Origin: Shimia sp040225985
GTDB lineage: Bacteria; Pseudomonadota; Alphaproteobacteria; Rhodobacterales; Rhodobacteraceae
Direction: 5' to 3'
Assembly (NCBI RefSeq): GCF_040225985.1
Contig: NZ_JBBPEU010000008.1
Span: 130,406 to 194,405 of the forward strand
DNA: 64,000 nucleotides
Shown here: piece by piece, positions 9,309 through 18,280 of the stretch
Layout: each line of letters begins with the position of its first letter
Position numbering within the stretch: the first letter of the stretch is position 1
The notes under the pieces: generated by a model
Seen by the model: only the letters and a program-made list of their open reading frames with translations
The model's database searches: none
What the model was told of the DNA's origin: nothing
Made by a program: the position numbers and the translations under genes

Positions 9309-10043
9309 TCAGCTGGCCAGATCCTGCGTGTCGTCGCGTTGATCAAAAAGTGTTTGCGTCTGCGGCGACACGGGCGCGGTGATGATGCCGACAAAGGCGT
9401 CTTCCACATTGCCCGGGGCCCATTGTTCCTGCCAATACGGGTCCGAGTTGTCGCCATCTTGCAGGGCCTGTTCGCGGGCTGAACCTGTGATCAGCAGGAA
9501 CTTCATGCCAAGCCGGATACGGTGATCGAGCAGGTCTTCTGGCATCTCAGGGGCCATTCGGCGCAGGTGATCCAAACACCGGTTCAGGCCGGGGCTGTTG
9601 TCCATGGCTTCCATCAGCATGTCGCGGTGGCTCATTACCGCCATTTGCAAGAAGCGCAGCGAATGACGGTTCTCTTGTTGGTCCACTGCCGCGGTCAGGC
9701 TTGGGCTGACCAGCACATCCGCCACGTCGCGGATCGAACGCGGCCCGCCCGTTGCCTCGATCCGGTCGAGGCGTGCGCTGTGGTCATCATCCAGAATCTT
9801 GCCGACATCCATCATGATTTCGCGGATCAAGTCATCCCGAGACGAGAAATGGTAATTGATGGACCCGGCATTGCGCTGACCGGCAGCCTTGTTAATGTCC
9901 CGGACAGACACCGCTTCGAGCCCCTTTTCAGCAAAAAGCTTCATCGCGGCGGTCTTGATTTTGCGGCGGGTCATTTCGCCTTTCGTGAGGGGGCTGTCCT
10001 GGTTCTGCAAGCTGAAACCCTGTTGTTTGTTTCGGGATATCAT
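9309..10043 (-). CDS. TetR/AcrR-family transcriptional regulator
   Basis: Regulator of 244 residues. The N-terminal TetR domain (about residues 22-75) shows AAMKLFAEKGLEAVSVRDINKAAGQRNAGSI and ends INYHFSSRDDLI, the classic TetR pattern. The C-terminal ligand domain is large and helical and unlike any effector class I can name. It is divergent from modA and convergent with the hydrolase gene. A short dyad at 10051-10065, eight bases before the start codon, is a likely self-operator. Whether it regulates the hydrolase or the molybdate genes is open. Confidence 0.88.
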   Translation of the reverse strand: MISRNKQQGFSLQNQDSPLTKGEMTRRKIKTAAMKLFAEKGLEAVSVRDINKAAGQRNAGSINYHFSSRDDLIREIMMDVGKILDDDHSARLDRIEATGGPRSIRDVADVLVSPSLTAAVDQQENRHSLRFLQMAVMSHRDMLMEAMDNSPGLNRCLDHLRRMAPEMPEDLLDHRIRLGMKFLLITGSAREQALQDGDNSDPYWQEQWAPGNVEDAFVGIITAPVSPQTQTLFDQRDDTQDLAS

Positions 10044-10050
10044 GAAACCT

Positions 10051-10065
10051 AGAACAACCCGTTCT
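10051..10065. promoter_or_regulatory. Candidate TetR operator
   Basis: The dyad AGAAC-AACCC-GTTCT lies just upstream of the tetR start and in the shared region with modA. Five-base arms with a five-base centre suit a TetR dimer, but a site this short can arise by chance. Confidence 0.3.
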
Positions 10066-10193
10066 CAAAAAGAAGAAAATCCGCCCCCCATTGGAAGAAA
10101 ATCCTGAACTGTGTGGCTCAGCAGAGATGTTTGGCGGGGAAACGGGATTTATCCCTTGCATGGGCGTGTTTGGGCCGGATACTTCCCTGCGAG

Positions 10194-10976
10194 ATGCTGA
10201 TGTTGAAACGTCTTCTGACTTCTGTCCTGCTGTGCGGGGGGGCTCTGGCCGCAACGGGGGCGGCGGCGGACCGTTTGACCGTGTTCGCGGCTGCCAGCCT
10301 CAAAGAGGCGCTGGAAGATGTCGCGGGTCTCTACGAGGCAGCGACAGGGAACGAAGTCGTCCTGTCCTTTGCGGGGTCGTCGATACTCGCCCGTCAAATT
10401 GCCTTTGGCGCCCCGGCGGATGTGTTCATCTCGGCAAACGAGGCTTGGATGGACGATCTTGAAACGAGGGGGCTGATCGCTCCCGACACCCGCCTGCGTC
10501 TTTTGGCCAACCGTCTGGTCATGGTTGCGCCGCAAGGGACGCCAGCTTTCGAGCTTTCGCCCCAAACCGATCTGACTGCGATGCTGGGCGAGGGGCGTTT
10601 GGCGATGGCATTGGTTCAGGCGGTGCCGGCCGGAATTTATGGTAAGGCTGCTCTGGACCATTTTGGTCTCTGGCAGGGGGTCGCAGCACGGGTCGCACAA
10701 ACCGACAATGTGCGCGCGGCGCTGGCCCTTGTTGCGCGGGGCGAGGCGCCCCTGGGTATTGTCTATGCCTCGGATGTTGGGGTGTCGGATGATGTGTCCG
10801 TCGTGGCGCGCTTTCCCGAGAACAGCCATCCTGCGATCCTGTATCCGGCTGCCGCCATCAAAGGCAGCAACACCGGGGCTGCAGGTGCCTTTCTGACCTA
10901 TCTGCAAGGCGATGCTGCTCAAGCCGTTTTCAAGGGCTACGGGTTCGCGATCCCAGAAGGGAAAACCGATGGGTGA
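10194..10976 (+). CDS. modA: Molybdate ABC transporter, periplasmic binding protein
   Basis: Binds molybdate (and tungstate) in the periplasm and delivers it to ModBC. 260 residues from the ATG at 10194; a second ATG at 10200 is also possible. A signal peptide (residues 1-25, ending ATGAAA) is followed by the ModA pattern LTVFAAASLKEAL, then FAGSSILARQI, GAPADVFISANEAWMD and AVPAGIYGKAAL. It overlaps modB by eight bases. With the tungstate system at 35.6-37.8 kb it frames the formate dehydrogenase genes, which need a metal-pterin cofactor. No clear ModE box was seen upstream. Confidence 0.93.
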   Translation: MLMLKRLLTSVLLCGGALAATGAAADRLTVFAAASLKEALEDVAGLYEAATGNEVVLSFAGSSILARQIAFGAPADVFISANEAWMDDLETRGLIAPDTRLRLLANRLVMVAPQGTPAFELSPQTDLTAMLGEGRLAMALVQAVPAGIYGKAALDHFGLWQGVAARVAQTDNVRAALALVARGEAPLGIVYASDVGVSDDVSVVARFPENSHPAILYPAAAIKGSNTGAAGAFLTYLQGDAAQAVFKGYGFAIPEGKTDG

Positions 10977-11664
10977 CTGGCTGGGCCCCGAAGAATGGCA
11001 GGCGGTGGCCCTGTCCCTGAAGGTCGCGTTTTGGGCGACCTTGGGCGCGTTGCCGTTGGGGCTGCTTACGGCCTTTGCATTGGCGCGCTGGCAGTTTCCC
11101 GGAAAGCAACTGCTGAACGGGTTGGTGCATCTGCCCCTGATCCTGCCGCCGGTCGTGACAGGATACCTTTTGCTGATGGGTTTCGGGACACGTGGGATCT
11201 TGGGCGGCTGGCTGGAACAGATCGGGATCGTCTTTGCCTTTCGCTGGACCGGGGCGGCGCTGGCGGCGGGGATCATGGCCTTTCCCCTGATGGTACGGGC
11301 GATGCGCCTCTCGATCGAGGCCGTGGACCCGCGCCTGGAACAGGCGGCGGCCACGCTTGGCGCGTCGCGGGTCTGGGTGTTTGCCACCGTGACCTTGCCG
11401 ATGATCCTGCCGGGCATCCTTGCGGGTACGGTGTTGGCCTTTGCCAAGGCAATGGGAGAATTCGGCGCGACGATCACCTTCGTGTCAAACATCCCCGGCC
11501 AAACCCAGACCCTGCCATCCGCGATCTATGCCTTCCTGCAAATTCCGGGGGGCGAGGCTTCGGCGATGCGCCTTGTGATGGTGTCGATTGCCATCGCGAT
11601 GCTGGCCCTTTTGCTGTCCGAGGTTCTGGCGCAACGTCTGGCCAAAAGGGTGAGCGGCGCATGA
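10969..11664 (+). CDS. modB: Molybdate ABC transporter, permease
   Basis: Inner-membrane permease of 231 residues with five or six predicted membrane segments. The cytoplasmic-loop motif EAAATLGASRVWVF-like (QAAATLGASRVWVFATVTLP) is the EAA loop contacting ModC. The late GEFGATITF is typical of ModB and related anion permeases. The start at 10969 is preceded by AGAAGGGAAAACC and lies inside the end of modA. It overlaps modC by ATGA, so all three are translated as one coupled operon. Confidence 0.94.
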   Translation: MGDWLGPEEWQAVALSLKVAFWATLGALPLGLLTAFALARWQFPGKQLLNGLVHLPLILPPVVTGYLLLMGFGTRGILGGWLEQIGIVFAFRWTGAALAAGIMAFPLMVRAMRLSIEAVDPRLEQAAATLGASRVWVFATVTLPMILPGILAGTVLAFAKAMGEFGATITFVSNIPGQTQTLPSAIYAFLQIPGGEASAMRLVMVSIAIAMLALLLSEVLAQRLAKRVSGA

Positions 11665-12752
11665 CATTGTCCGTGCAGATCAACCACCCCCTTGACCGGT
11701 TTCGGCTGAACGTGGCTTTTGACGCCCCTGCGGGCCTGACGGCTCTGTTCGGGCATTCGGGATCGGGCAAAACCAGCGTTGTAAATGCGGTGGCGGGGCT
11801 GATGCGGCCCGAGCAGGGGCGGATCACACTCCGGGACAAGGTGTTGTTCGACAGCGCCTCTGGCCTGTGCCAGCCGCCCCACAAGCGCCGCGTCGGCTAT
11901 ATCTTTCAGGATGCGCGCCTGTTTCCCCATCTGAACGTGCGCCAGAACCTCGTTTACGGGCGCTGGTTTTCGGCACGTGGGGCCGACGAGGCGCATTTTG
12001 ACCGTGTGGTCGACATGCTGGGGCTTGGTGATCTTCTGGACCGGCGCACTCCGAACCTTTCGGGGGGCGAAAAGCAAAGGGTGGCTATTGGCCGGGCGCT
12101 TTTGGCCAGGCCGCGCCTGATCTTGGCCGACGAACCTCTTGCCGCGCTGGATGAGGCGCGAAAATCCGAAATCATGCCTTATTTCGAAAGGTTGCGCGAC
12201 GAAGCTGAGGTGCCGATCCTCTATGTCAGCCACGCGATGTCCGAAGTCGCCCGTCTTGCCACCACGGTTGTTGCGCTGGAAAACGGGAAGGTGCGCCATC
12301 AGGGGCCAGCGACCACGCTGTTCAGCGATCCGGCCTTCCGGCCCGCCGGTGTGCGCTGGGTTGGCGCGCTGCTTGAGGCGCGGATTGCACGGCATCATGA
12401 CGACGGGCTGAGCGAGCTGGAGGCGGGCGGCGAGGCGCTGTTTCTGCCGCGTGTCCGCCAGGAGGTTGGCACCCAGGTGCGTGTCAGGATTGCCGCACAG
12501 GATGTGATCCTTGCGCGCGACTATCCCGCGGGTCTTTCTGCGCTGAACATCATGGCGGGCGAGATCGCAAGCCTGCAGGCTGGCGACGGACCCGGCGCCA
12601 TTGCGTCGGTTCGGACCAAGGCGGGGCTGATCCTTGCCCGCATCACACGGCGGTCGGTCGACGCGATGGGGCTGCGGGAAGGCACGCCCTGTCACGTGGT
12701 GGTCAAAACGGTGTCTATAGCGCGCGACGATATTGGCGCAAACAGCGCGTAA
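11661..12752 (+). CDS. modC: Molybdate ABC transporter, ATP-binding protein
   Basis: ATPase of 363 residues energising ModAB. The Walker A is GHSGSGKT (about residues 31-38), the signature is LSGGEKQRVAIGRAL and the Walker B is LILADEPLAALD. The final 130 residues form the TOBE/MOP molybdate-binding domain found in ModC. The start overlaps the modB stop by four bases. An inverted repeat CGGGCA/TGCCCG at 12755-12778 follows but has no T tract, so termination there is uncertain. Confidence 0.94.
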   Translation: MTLSVQINHPLDRFRLNVAFDAPAGLTALFGHSGSGKTSVVNAVAGLMRPEQGRITLRDKVLFDSASGLCQPPHKRRVGYIFQDARLFPHLNVRQNLVYGRWFSARGADEAHFDRVVDMLGLGDLLDRRTPNLSGGEKQRVAIGRALLARPRLILADEPLAALDEARKSEIMPYFERLRDEAEVPILYVSHAMSEVARLATTVVALENGKVRHQGPATTLFSDPAFRPAGVRWVGALLEARIARHHDDGLSELEAGGEALFLPRVRQEVGTQVRVRIAAQDVILARDYPAGLSALNIMAGEIASLQAGDGPGAIASVRTKAGLILARITRRSVDAMGLREGTPCHVVVKTVSIARDDIGANSA

Positions 12753-12824
12753 CCCGGGCAACCCGCTCACCGTGCCCGCAGAACAGCGCCCTTAGCCGTC
12801 ACGATCAGTCAAAATGCCCATCTT

Positions 12825-12860
12825 TTTCAATTCCGGGATTGAAAGCTTCATTTTCTGAAG
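12825..12860. promoter_or_regulatory. Candidate MarR operators (two inverted repeats)
   Basis: TTTCAAT-N6-ATTGAAA at 12825-12844 is followed directly by CTTCA-N5-TGAAG at 12846-12860. Both lie 44-79 bases before the marR start in otherwise A/T-rich promoter sequence. Adjacent dyads of this size upstream of a marR-efflux operon usually mark autorepression, which is inferred here. Confidence 0.4.
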
Positions 12861-12903
12861 TATGTAGGGCGCAAGACTCAAAATTTAAAACGAGACTTCA
12901 AAA

Positions 12904-13386
12904 ATGTCTTCCGAGTTCGAATTCATGGACGACAGTTATCCGCCCGAGTTGCGGGCGATGATGGGCGTCTACGTCATGTTCTGGAAGCTGGACGAGTTTT
13001 TCCAGACAGTCACCACCGATCCGCCGCTAGGTAAACAGGAACGACACCTTCTTGTGCGGTTGGACCAACCCAAACGCATGGGGGTGCTTGCGGCCCAGAT
13101 GGCGGCCTTGCCGTCGACCGTCACCGCAGCGGCGATGGCGCTTGAGGCGCACGATCTGGTGCTGCGCGAACGTGATCCAAAGGACCGGCGCGCGTGGCGG
13201 GTGCAACTGACCGAGCGTGGGGAAAAACTGCGGAACAAGCTGATCGCCGAGGCCGCCAGCGCCTTTTCCACATTGTCGGGTCTGACCCGGCCTGAAATCG
13301 ACCGCCTTGCCGATATTACGACAAAGGCGGGTGTCAACATCCTGAAACAGGGCATACCAGAGGGGATGAAACGTGAAAATTGTTAA
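12904..13386 (+). CDS. MarR-family transcriptional regulator
   Basis: 160-residue winged-helix regulator. The DNA-binding core (about residues 52-110) includes GVLAAQMAALPSTVTAAAMALEAHDLV and the wing RERDPKDRRAWRVQLTERG, a classic MarR pattern. It is the first gene of an operon with an RND adaptor and pump; its last 14 bases overlap the adaptor gene. It probably represses this efflux operon and responds to a pump substrate. Two inverted repeats upstream are candidate operators. Confidence 0.9.
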   Translation: MSSEFEFMDDSYPPELRAMMGVYVMFWKLDEFFQTVTTDPPLGKQERHLLVRLDQPKRMGVLAAQMAALPSTVTAAAMALEAHDLVLRERDPKDRRAWRVQLTERGEKLRNKLIAEAASAFSTLSGLTRPEIDRLADITTKAGVNILKQGIPEGMKRENC

Positions 13387-14410
13387 TGTAGTTGGGGTAA
13401 TCCTCGCCATATGCGCTGCGCCGGTCTTTGCGTCGGACGCATTGAAACCGGTCAAGCTGATGACCGTCTCGTCCGAGCCTGTCATCCTTGAACGCCAGTT
13501 CATCGGTCGTGTCGCGGCCCGGCAATCTGTGGATCTGGCCTTTCAGGTCGGCGGGCAGATCATCGAGTTTCCGGTGATCGAGGGCAACATGGTTGCCGAG
13601 GGCGACATGATCGCAAAGCTGGATCAGGAACAGTTCGAAATCCAGCTGGAACAGGCGTTGCTGCAACAGGAACAGGCCGAACGGACGCTGGACCGCATGT
13701 CGAAACTTCTTGGCAACACGGTCAGCGAGGCGTCGGTGGATGACGCCGAAACGCAGGTTGGCCTGACCGGGGCTGCGGTGCGCAGTGCGGAATGGTCGCT
13801 GGAACACGCCACGCTGCTGGCGCCGTTTGACGGTCTGATCTCAAGCCGCAATGTCGAGACCTTCTCGACCGTGGCTGCCGGAACGCCGGTGGTGCGTATC
13901 CATGACATGTCGGAGCTGCGGATCGAGGTCGATGTGCCCGAAATCCTGTTCCAGCGGTCCGCCGAGAACCGCGAGAACAGTGTGATGGCGCGGTTCCCGA
14001 TCTCGGACGAGGAATATCCCCTGATGATCCGCGAATTTGACGCCGAGACCTCGACCGTCGGTCAGACATTCCGCGCCTCTTTCGGGATGGAGCCGCCCGA
14101 GGGGTTGATGGTGCTGCCGGGCTCGTCGGCGACGGTCATCGTGCGGGCGACCTTGCCGCATACCGGCATGGTCGTGCCGACCACGGCACTGGTGATGAGC
14201 GATCAGGGTGATCCGGGTGTCATGCGGTTTGATGCGACCAACGCAACCGACGGCATGGTGGTCTGGACGCCGGTTCAGATCGAACCCACCCAAACCGGGG
14301 ATGCGCGCATCACCGAGGGGCTGGAAGATGGCGATGAAATCGTGATGGCGGGCGGCGGCGCCCTTGAAAACGGCCAGATGGCGCGCCGTTTCGCCGGTTT
14401 CGGAAACTAG
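13373..14410 (+). CDS. RND efflux periplasmic adaptor
   Basis: Membrane-fusion protein of 345 residues linking the inner-membrane pump to an outer-membrane channel. It starts at GTG, with GAGGGG eight bases upstream. A signal peptide (residues 1-20) precedes a barrel-sandwich hybrid domain (SVDLAFQVGGQI, VAEGDMIAKLD), a short helical hairpin rich in Gln and Glu (about residues 80-125), and beta-barrel and membrane-proximal domains. It is co-transcribed with marR and the pump gene. No TolC-type partner is encoded nearby. Confidence 0.92.
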   Translation: MKIVNVVGVILAICAAPVFASDALKPVKLMTVSSEPVILERQFIGRVAARQSVDLAFQVGGQIIEFPVIEGNMVAEGDMIAKLDQEQFEIQLEQALLQQEQAERTLDRMSKLLGNTVSEASVDDAETQVGLTGAAVRSAEWSLEHATLLAPFDGLISSRNVETFSTVAAGTPVVRIHDMSELRIEVDVPEILFQRSAENRENSVMARFPISDEEYPLMIREFDAETSTVGQTFRASFGMEPPEGLMVLPGSSATVIVRATLPHTGMVVPTTALVMSDQGDPGVMRFDATNATDGMVVWTPVQIEPTQTGDARITEGLEDGDEIVMAGGGALENGQMARRFAGFGN

Positions 14411-14420
14411 GGGGCAGGCC

Positions 14421-17400
14421 ATGAACATCGCCCGCAATTCTATCGAAAAGCCGTTATATACGTGGCTGATCATCTTCGTGTTCCTGTTCGGCGGGATCTG
14501 GGGGTTCTTTTCCCTCGGTCGGCTGGAAGACCCCGCGTTCACGATCAAACAGGCCGTGATCATCACCTCTTATCCCGGTGCAACCGCCGAACAGGTGGCG
14601 ACCGAAGTCTCGGAACCGCTCGAGTCCGCGATCCAGAAGATGGGCGAGGTGGACTATATCACCTCGACCAACCGCCCCGGCGTCAGCCGGATCGATGTGC
14701 ATATCCAGTCGACCTATGACGGCGCGGAACTGGGCGCGATCTGGACCGATCTCAGGGCACGCATACGCGATGCCGCGCGCGCGCTGCCGCAGGGGGTGGG
14801 GCAACCGTATGTCAACGACACGTTCGGCGATGTATTCGGCATCTTTTTCGCGGTTACGGCAGATGGCTATTCCGATGCGGAAAAGCACGAATTGGCCACC
14901 TTCCTGCGGCGTGAATTGCTGACCGTTGACGGGGTGGCGGATGTCGAGGTCGGCGGGCTTCCCGAAGAGGCAATCTTTGTCGAACCCGACATGACCCTGT
15001 CAGTCAATACCGGCATTCCGATCGAGGCCATCGTCAACGCAATTGCGACGGCAGATTCGGTTGCGGATGCCGGCGCCGTGGACAACGGTGTTGCCAAGAC
15101 ACGCATCCTCACGCCGGATGGGTCGGATACTGTCGATGCTATCGCGGGCCTGTCCGTGGGCGTTGGGGGGGCGGTGCTGAACCTGTTCGACATTGCCGAC
15201 GTGTCGCGTGGCCGCGTGGATGACCCCGGCCTGATCGTGCGCTTCAACGGGACCGAGGCATTCACCCTCGGGGTGGCGGGCCTGCCTGACGAAAACATCG
15301 TTGAAGTCGGCAAACGCGTGGATGCCAAGCTGGCCGAACTTGACGCCGATATCCCCTATGGGGTCGAACTGCTGCCGATCTATCAACAGCATGTCGTGGT
15401 CGAAAAGGCCTCGAATGATTTCCTTGTGAACCTTGCCATGTCGGTCGCCATCGTGGTGATCGTGCTGGCCGTGTTCATGGGCTGGCGCGCGGCGGTGGTA
15501 GTGGGCACGACGCTGCTGCTGACCGTGGTTGGCACGCTTTTGTTCATGAACCTCTGGTCCATCGAGATGGAGCGGATTTCGCTTGGGGCGCTGATCATCG
15601 CCATGGGGATGCTGGTGGACAACGCCATTGTTGTCGCCGAGGGGATGCAGATTGCCATGCTGCATGGGCGGAACTCGCGCGAAGCGGCGGATGACGCTGC
15701 CTCAAAAACCCAGATTCCGCTCTTGGGGGCCACGGTGATCGGCATCATGGCCTTCGCCGGGATCGGCCTGTCGCCGGACGCCACAGGGGAGTTCCTGTTC
15801 TCGCTCTTTGCCGTGATCGCGATCTCGCTGCTACTCAGCTGGTTGCTGGCGCTGACGGTGACGCCGCTGTTGGGGCACTACCTGTTCAAACAGGGCAAGG
15901 CGGGCGACGATGATGCCTATGGTGGGCTGTTCTTCCGGCTTTATGGCAACAGTCTGCGTCTGGCGCTTAAAATGCGTTGGCTTGTCATTGCGGGGCTGGT
16001 GGCGGTCACCGCGCTGTGCTTTGTCGGGTTTTCGCAGGTCAAACAGCAGTTTTTCCCTGACTCGAACACGCCGCTGTTCTTTGTGCACTACAAGCTGCCG
16101 CAAGGGACGTCGATTGCCACGACCTCGGCGCATATGGCCGAGATGGAAGACTGGCTGGCCGCCCGTGACGAGGTGGTCTCGGTGGCAACCTTCGTCGGGC
16201 AGGGGGCCACGCGGTTCATGCTCACCTATGAATCCCAGCCCGAGAATCCCAGTTACGGACACCTGATCATTCGGACGCATGCCCTCGACGAGATCCCCAA
16301 GTTGCAACAGGATCTCGAAGAGTTCGGAAACAGCCATTTCCCCGAGGGCGAATTCCGCACCAAGCGGCTTGTCTTCGGCCCCGGGGGCGGCGACCCGATT
16401 CAGGTGCGCCTGTCGGGCAGCGACCCGGTTGTCCTGCGTGAACTGGCCACCGAGGCCGCGGCCCGGATGCAAGAGGCGTCGGACAACTTGCGGGGCATTC
16501 GCACAGACTGGCGTGAACAAGAGGTGATGATCCGCCCGATCTATGCCACTGAACGCGCCCAGAATGCAGGCGTGAACCGCGATGATATCGCCGACATGCT
16601 GTTGTTCTCGACCGACGGGTTTACCGGCGGCGTGTTCCGCGAACGGGACCGTCTCATTCCCATCATCGTGCGCCGCTCGGAAGACTCGGGGTACAACCTG
16701 ATGGATCAGGTGGTCTATTCCGCGAACTCTCGGCAGGCCGTGCCGATTGAACAGATGGTGGACGGGTTCGAATACGAGGTTCAGAACACGCTGGTCCAAC
16801 GCCGCGATCGCGTTCTGACCATCACCGTGGGGGGCGACATTCCGACCGGCATGACCGCCGCCGCCGTGCAGGCCGAGGTTCAGGCCGCAGTCGAGGCCAT
16901 GGACCTGCCGCCCGGCTATCACATGGAATGGGGGGGAGAGCTGGAAAGCTCGGCCGAGGCGCAGGCCGCGCTTGGGGCGCAGCTCCCGGTCAGTGCGTTG
17001 ATCATGGTGCTGATCTCGATCCTGCTGTTCAATGCGATCCGTCAGCCGATCATCATCTGGCTTTTGGTGCCGATGTCGGTCAACGGGGTGGTGATCGGGC
17101 TGTTGGGCACCGGTCTGCCCTTCAGCTTTACTGCACTTCTGGGTTTGCTCAGCCTCTCTGGGATGCTGATCAAGAACGGGATCGTTCTGGTGGAAGAGAT
17201 CGACCACGTGCGGGAAAGCGGGCTGCCGCTGCGCGAAAGCATCGTCAAGGCCAGCGTGTCGCGCCTGCGCCCCGTGATGCTGGCGGCGGTGACCACCATT
17301 CTGGGCATGGCGCCGCTGTTGGGGGATGCGTTCTTCGTGTCCATGTCGGTGACGATTATGGGAGGGCTGGCTTTTGCCACGGTCCTGACCCTGATCGCCG

Positions 17401-17483
17401 CGCCCGTGTTCTATCTCGTCTTCTTCCGAGGTGACGAGAAACGGGAACTAGCTGCGCTTGAGGCCGACAGCGTGCCAGCCTGA
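14421..17483 (+). CDS. RND-family efflux pump, inner-membrane subunit
   Basis: 1020 residues, normal for an AcrB-type pump, with 12 predicted membrane segments and two large periplasmic loops. Family marks include SYPGATAEQVATEVSEPLE in the first porter domain and GMLVDNAIVVAEG in the fourth membrane segment, where the second of the usual Asp pair is Asn. The ATG at 14421 has GGGGGCAGGCC upstream, ten bases after the adaptor stop. It uses the proton gradient for export. Substrates cannot be predicted; drugs, solvents or detergents are typical for HAE-1 pumps under MarR control. Confidence 0.93.
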   Translation: MNIARNSIEKPLYTWLIIFVFLFGGIWGFFSLGRLEDPAFTIKQAVIITSYPGATAEQVATEVSEPLESAIQKMGEVDYITSTNRPGVSRIDVHIQSTYDGAELGAIWTDLRARIRDAARALPQGVGQPYVNDTFGDVFGIFFAVTADGYSDAEKHELATFLRRELLTVDGVADVEVGGLPEEAIFVEPDMTLSVNTGIPIEAIVNAIATADSVADAGAVDNGVAKTRILTPDGSDTVDAIAGLSVGVGGAVLNLFDIADVSRGRVDDPGLIVRFNGTEAFTLGVAGLPDENIVEVGKRVDAKLAELDADIPYGVELLPIYQQHVVVEKASNDFLVNLAMSVAIVVIVLAVFMGWRAAVVVGTTLLLTVVGTLLFMNLWSIEMERISLGALIIAMGMLVDNAIVVAEGMQIAMLHGRNSREAADDAASKTQIPLLGATVIGIMAFAGIGLSPDATGEFLFSLFAVIAISLLLSWLLALTVTPLLGHYLFKQGKAGDDDAYGGLFFRLYGNSLRLALKMRWLVIAGLVAVTALCFVGFSQVKQQFFPDSNTPLFFVHYKLPQGTSIATTSAHMAEMEDWLAARDEVVSVATFVGQGATRFMLTYESQPENPSYGHLIIRTHALDEIPKLQQDLEEFGNSHFPEGEFRTKRLVFGPGGGDPIQVRLSGSDPVVLRELATEAAARMQEASDNLRGIRTDWREQEVMIRPIYATERAQNAGVNRDDIADMLLFSTDGFTGGVFRERDRLIPIIVRRSEDSGYNLMDQVVYSANSRQAVPIEQMVDGFEYEVQNTLVQRRDRVLTITVGGDIPTGMTAAAVQAEVQAAVEAMDLPPGYHMEWGGELESSAEAQAALGAQLPVSALIMVLISILLFNAIRQPIIIWLLVPMSVNGVVIGLLGTGLPFSFTALLGLLSLSGMLIKNGIVLVEEIDHVRESGLPLRESIVKASVSRLRPVMLAAVTTILGMAPLLGDAFFVSMSVTIMGGLAFATVLTLIAAPVFYLVFFRGDEKRELAALEADSVPA

Positions 17484-17488
17484 TCAAA

Positions 17489-17521
17489 GCCCGCTCCGGT
17501 CCTTTTCAGGCCGGGGCGGGC
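17489..17521. terminator. Hairpin between convergent genes, likely two-way terminator
   Basis: GCCCGCTCCGG at 17489-17499 pairs with CCGGGGCGGGC at 17511-17521 (one G-U pair) around an 11-base loop. It lies six bases after the pump stop and just past the stop of the convergent small gene. There is no strong T tract. Confidence 0.6.
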
Positions 17522-17532
17522 CGAGCACACCG

Positions 17533-17835
17533 TCAGAGCGCCATGCGTCTTTGGCGGGCACCGCCGCGACGGCGGGGTTTCGGCAGTCTGAGATCCAGCG
17601 GCACCAAAGGCCGTCGCAGGGATTGCCGGATCAGGTCGCAAAACACTGCGACCGCCGGATCGGTTTCGATGAAATCCATCGCCACAAGATAGGCCTTGAC
17701 CGCCTCGGCCTCGTAGCTGCTCTGGCCCGGCAGCCAGCCCAGCCACTGGATATAGCCCATCCGGCCCAGTTCCTCGGCCCGTTCGGGTGTTTCTATGTCG
17801 ACCTGCAATTGGGTCAGTGTTCTTGCAATCAGCAT
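17533..17835 (-). CDS. Unrecognised 100-residue protein under a cobalamin riboswitch
   Basis: I do not recognise this protein. It is real by several signs: GGAGGG four bases before the ATG, codon use like its neighbours, and a full cobalamin riboswitch 106 bases upstream with no other gene in between. The N-terminal two thirds look soluble and helical (ERAEELGRMGYIQWLGWLPG, then YEAEAVKAYLVAMDFIE). The C-terminus is strongly basic (KPRRRGGARQRR) and could bind nucleic acid or phosphate groups. It has no signal peptide, membrane segment or cysteine motif. It is a single-gene transcription unit ending at the terminator at 17489-17521. Repression by high B12 is expected, so it may replace or support a B12-dependent step; this is inference. 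Confidence 0.75.
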   Translation of the reverse strand: MLIARTLTQLQVDIETPERAEELGRMGYIQWLGWLPGQSSYEAEAVKAYLVAMDFIETDPAVAVFCDLIRQSLRRPLVPLDLRLPKPRRRGGARQRRMAL

Positions 17836-17940
17836 AGCGCCCTCCGCGCATGAGGCAGGGGCAGGAAAAGGCGATCAGAAACGGGAACCCCGGTGATGCG
17901 CGCCTCTCCGGGGCACCCCGCCCGGGTTACGTTCATATGC

Positions 17941-18115
17941 GATGGCAGGTCTCCTGACTTGCGGGTCAAAGCTTGCCGTCCCTTCCCGGCCCTGGGGCCA
18001 GTGGTCTTGACGGGGCGCTCACCGCTTACAGTTGCGGGGGCAGTCGCGGCCTTGGATCATGTGATCCGCACCGTGTTCCCAATTATGCCGGAGTTTTTGA
18101 CGTTCCGGCACCATC
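17941..18115 (-). ncRNA. Cobalamin (B12) riboswitch
   Basis: On the minus strand the transcript shows the ordered core of a cobalamin aptamer. P1 is GATGG (18115-18111) with CCATC (17945-17941). A hairpin TGCCGGA/TCCGGCA follows, then GGGAACACGGTG, the B12 box region CTGCCCCCGCAACTGTAAGCGGTGAGC (about 18042-18016), CCACTGG, and a 3' GTCAGGAGACCTGCC. Between the aptamer and the start codon at 17835 there is a further dyad, CCCCGG/CCGGGG at 17888-17913, that could serve as expression platform. The only downstream gene is the 100-residue protein. Confidence 0.93.
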
Positions 18116-18280
18116 GGACACAGGATAGGCGTGTCCGGCGCGCTGTGGCAACAACAATTCGTGGCGACCCTCTGCCACAGGGGGCGGGTTTCGCGGCCCG
18201 TCACGCCACACCTGCCCCTTGCCCTCGCTCTGCCGGAAATGACACAGTGGATATGGTGAGCGAACAAGGATGGCGCATTC
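18116..18280. other. Shared promoter region, riboswitch and histidine kinase
   Basis: This 165-base spacer must carry the promoter for the minus-strand riboswitch transcript and for the plus-strand kinase gene. It holds an inverted pair, TGTGGCA near 18150 and TGCCACA near 18174, but no recognisable operator. Confidence 0.35.

Noticed and set aside
12755..12778. Terminator after modC
   Set aside because: CGGGCA/TGCCCG has a 12-base loop and no T tract; not strong enough to call.
15831..17207. 458-codon minus frame opposite the RND pump
   Set aside because: Rich in His, Gln and Asp in the way antisense frames of GC-rich membrane genes are. Not a gene.
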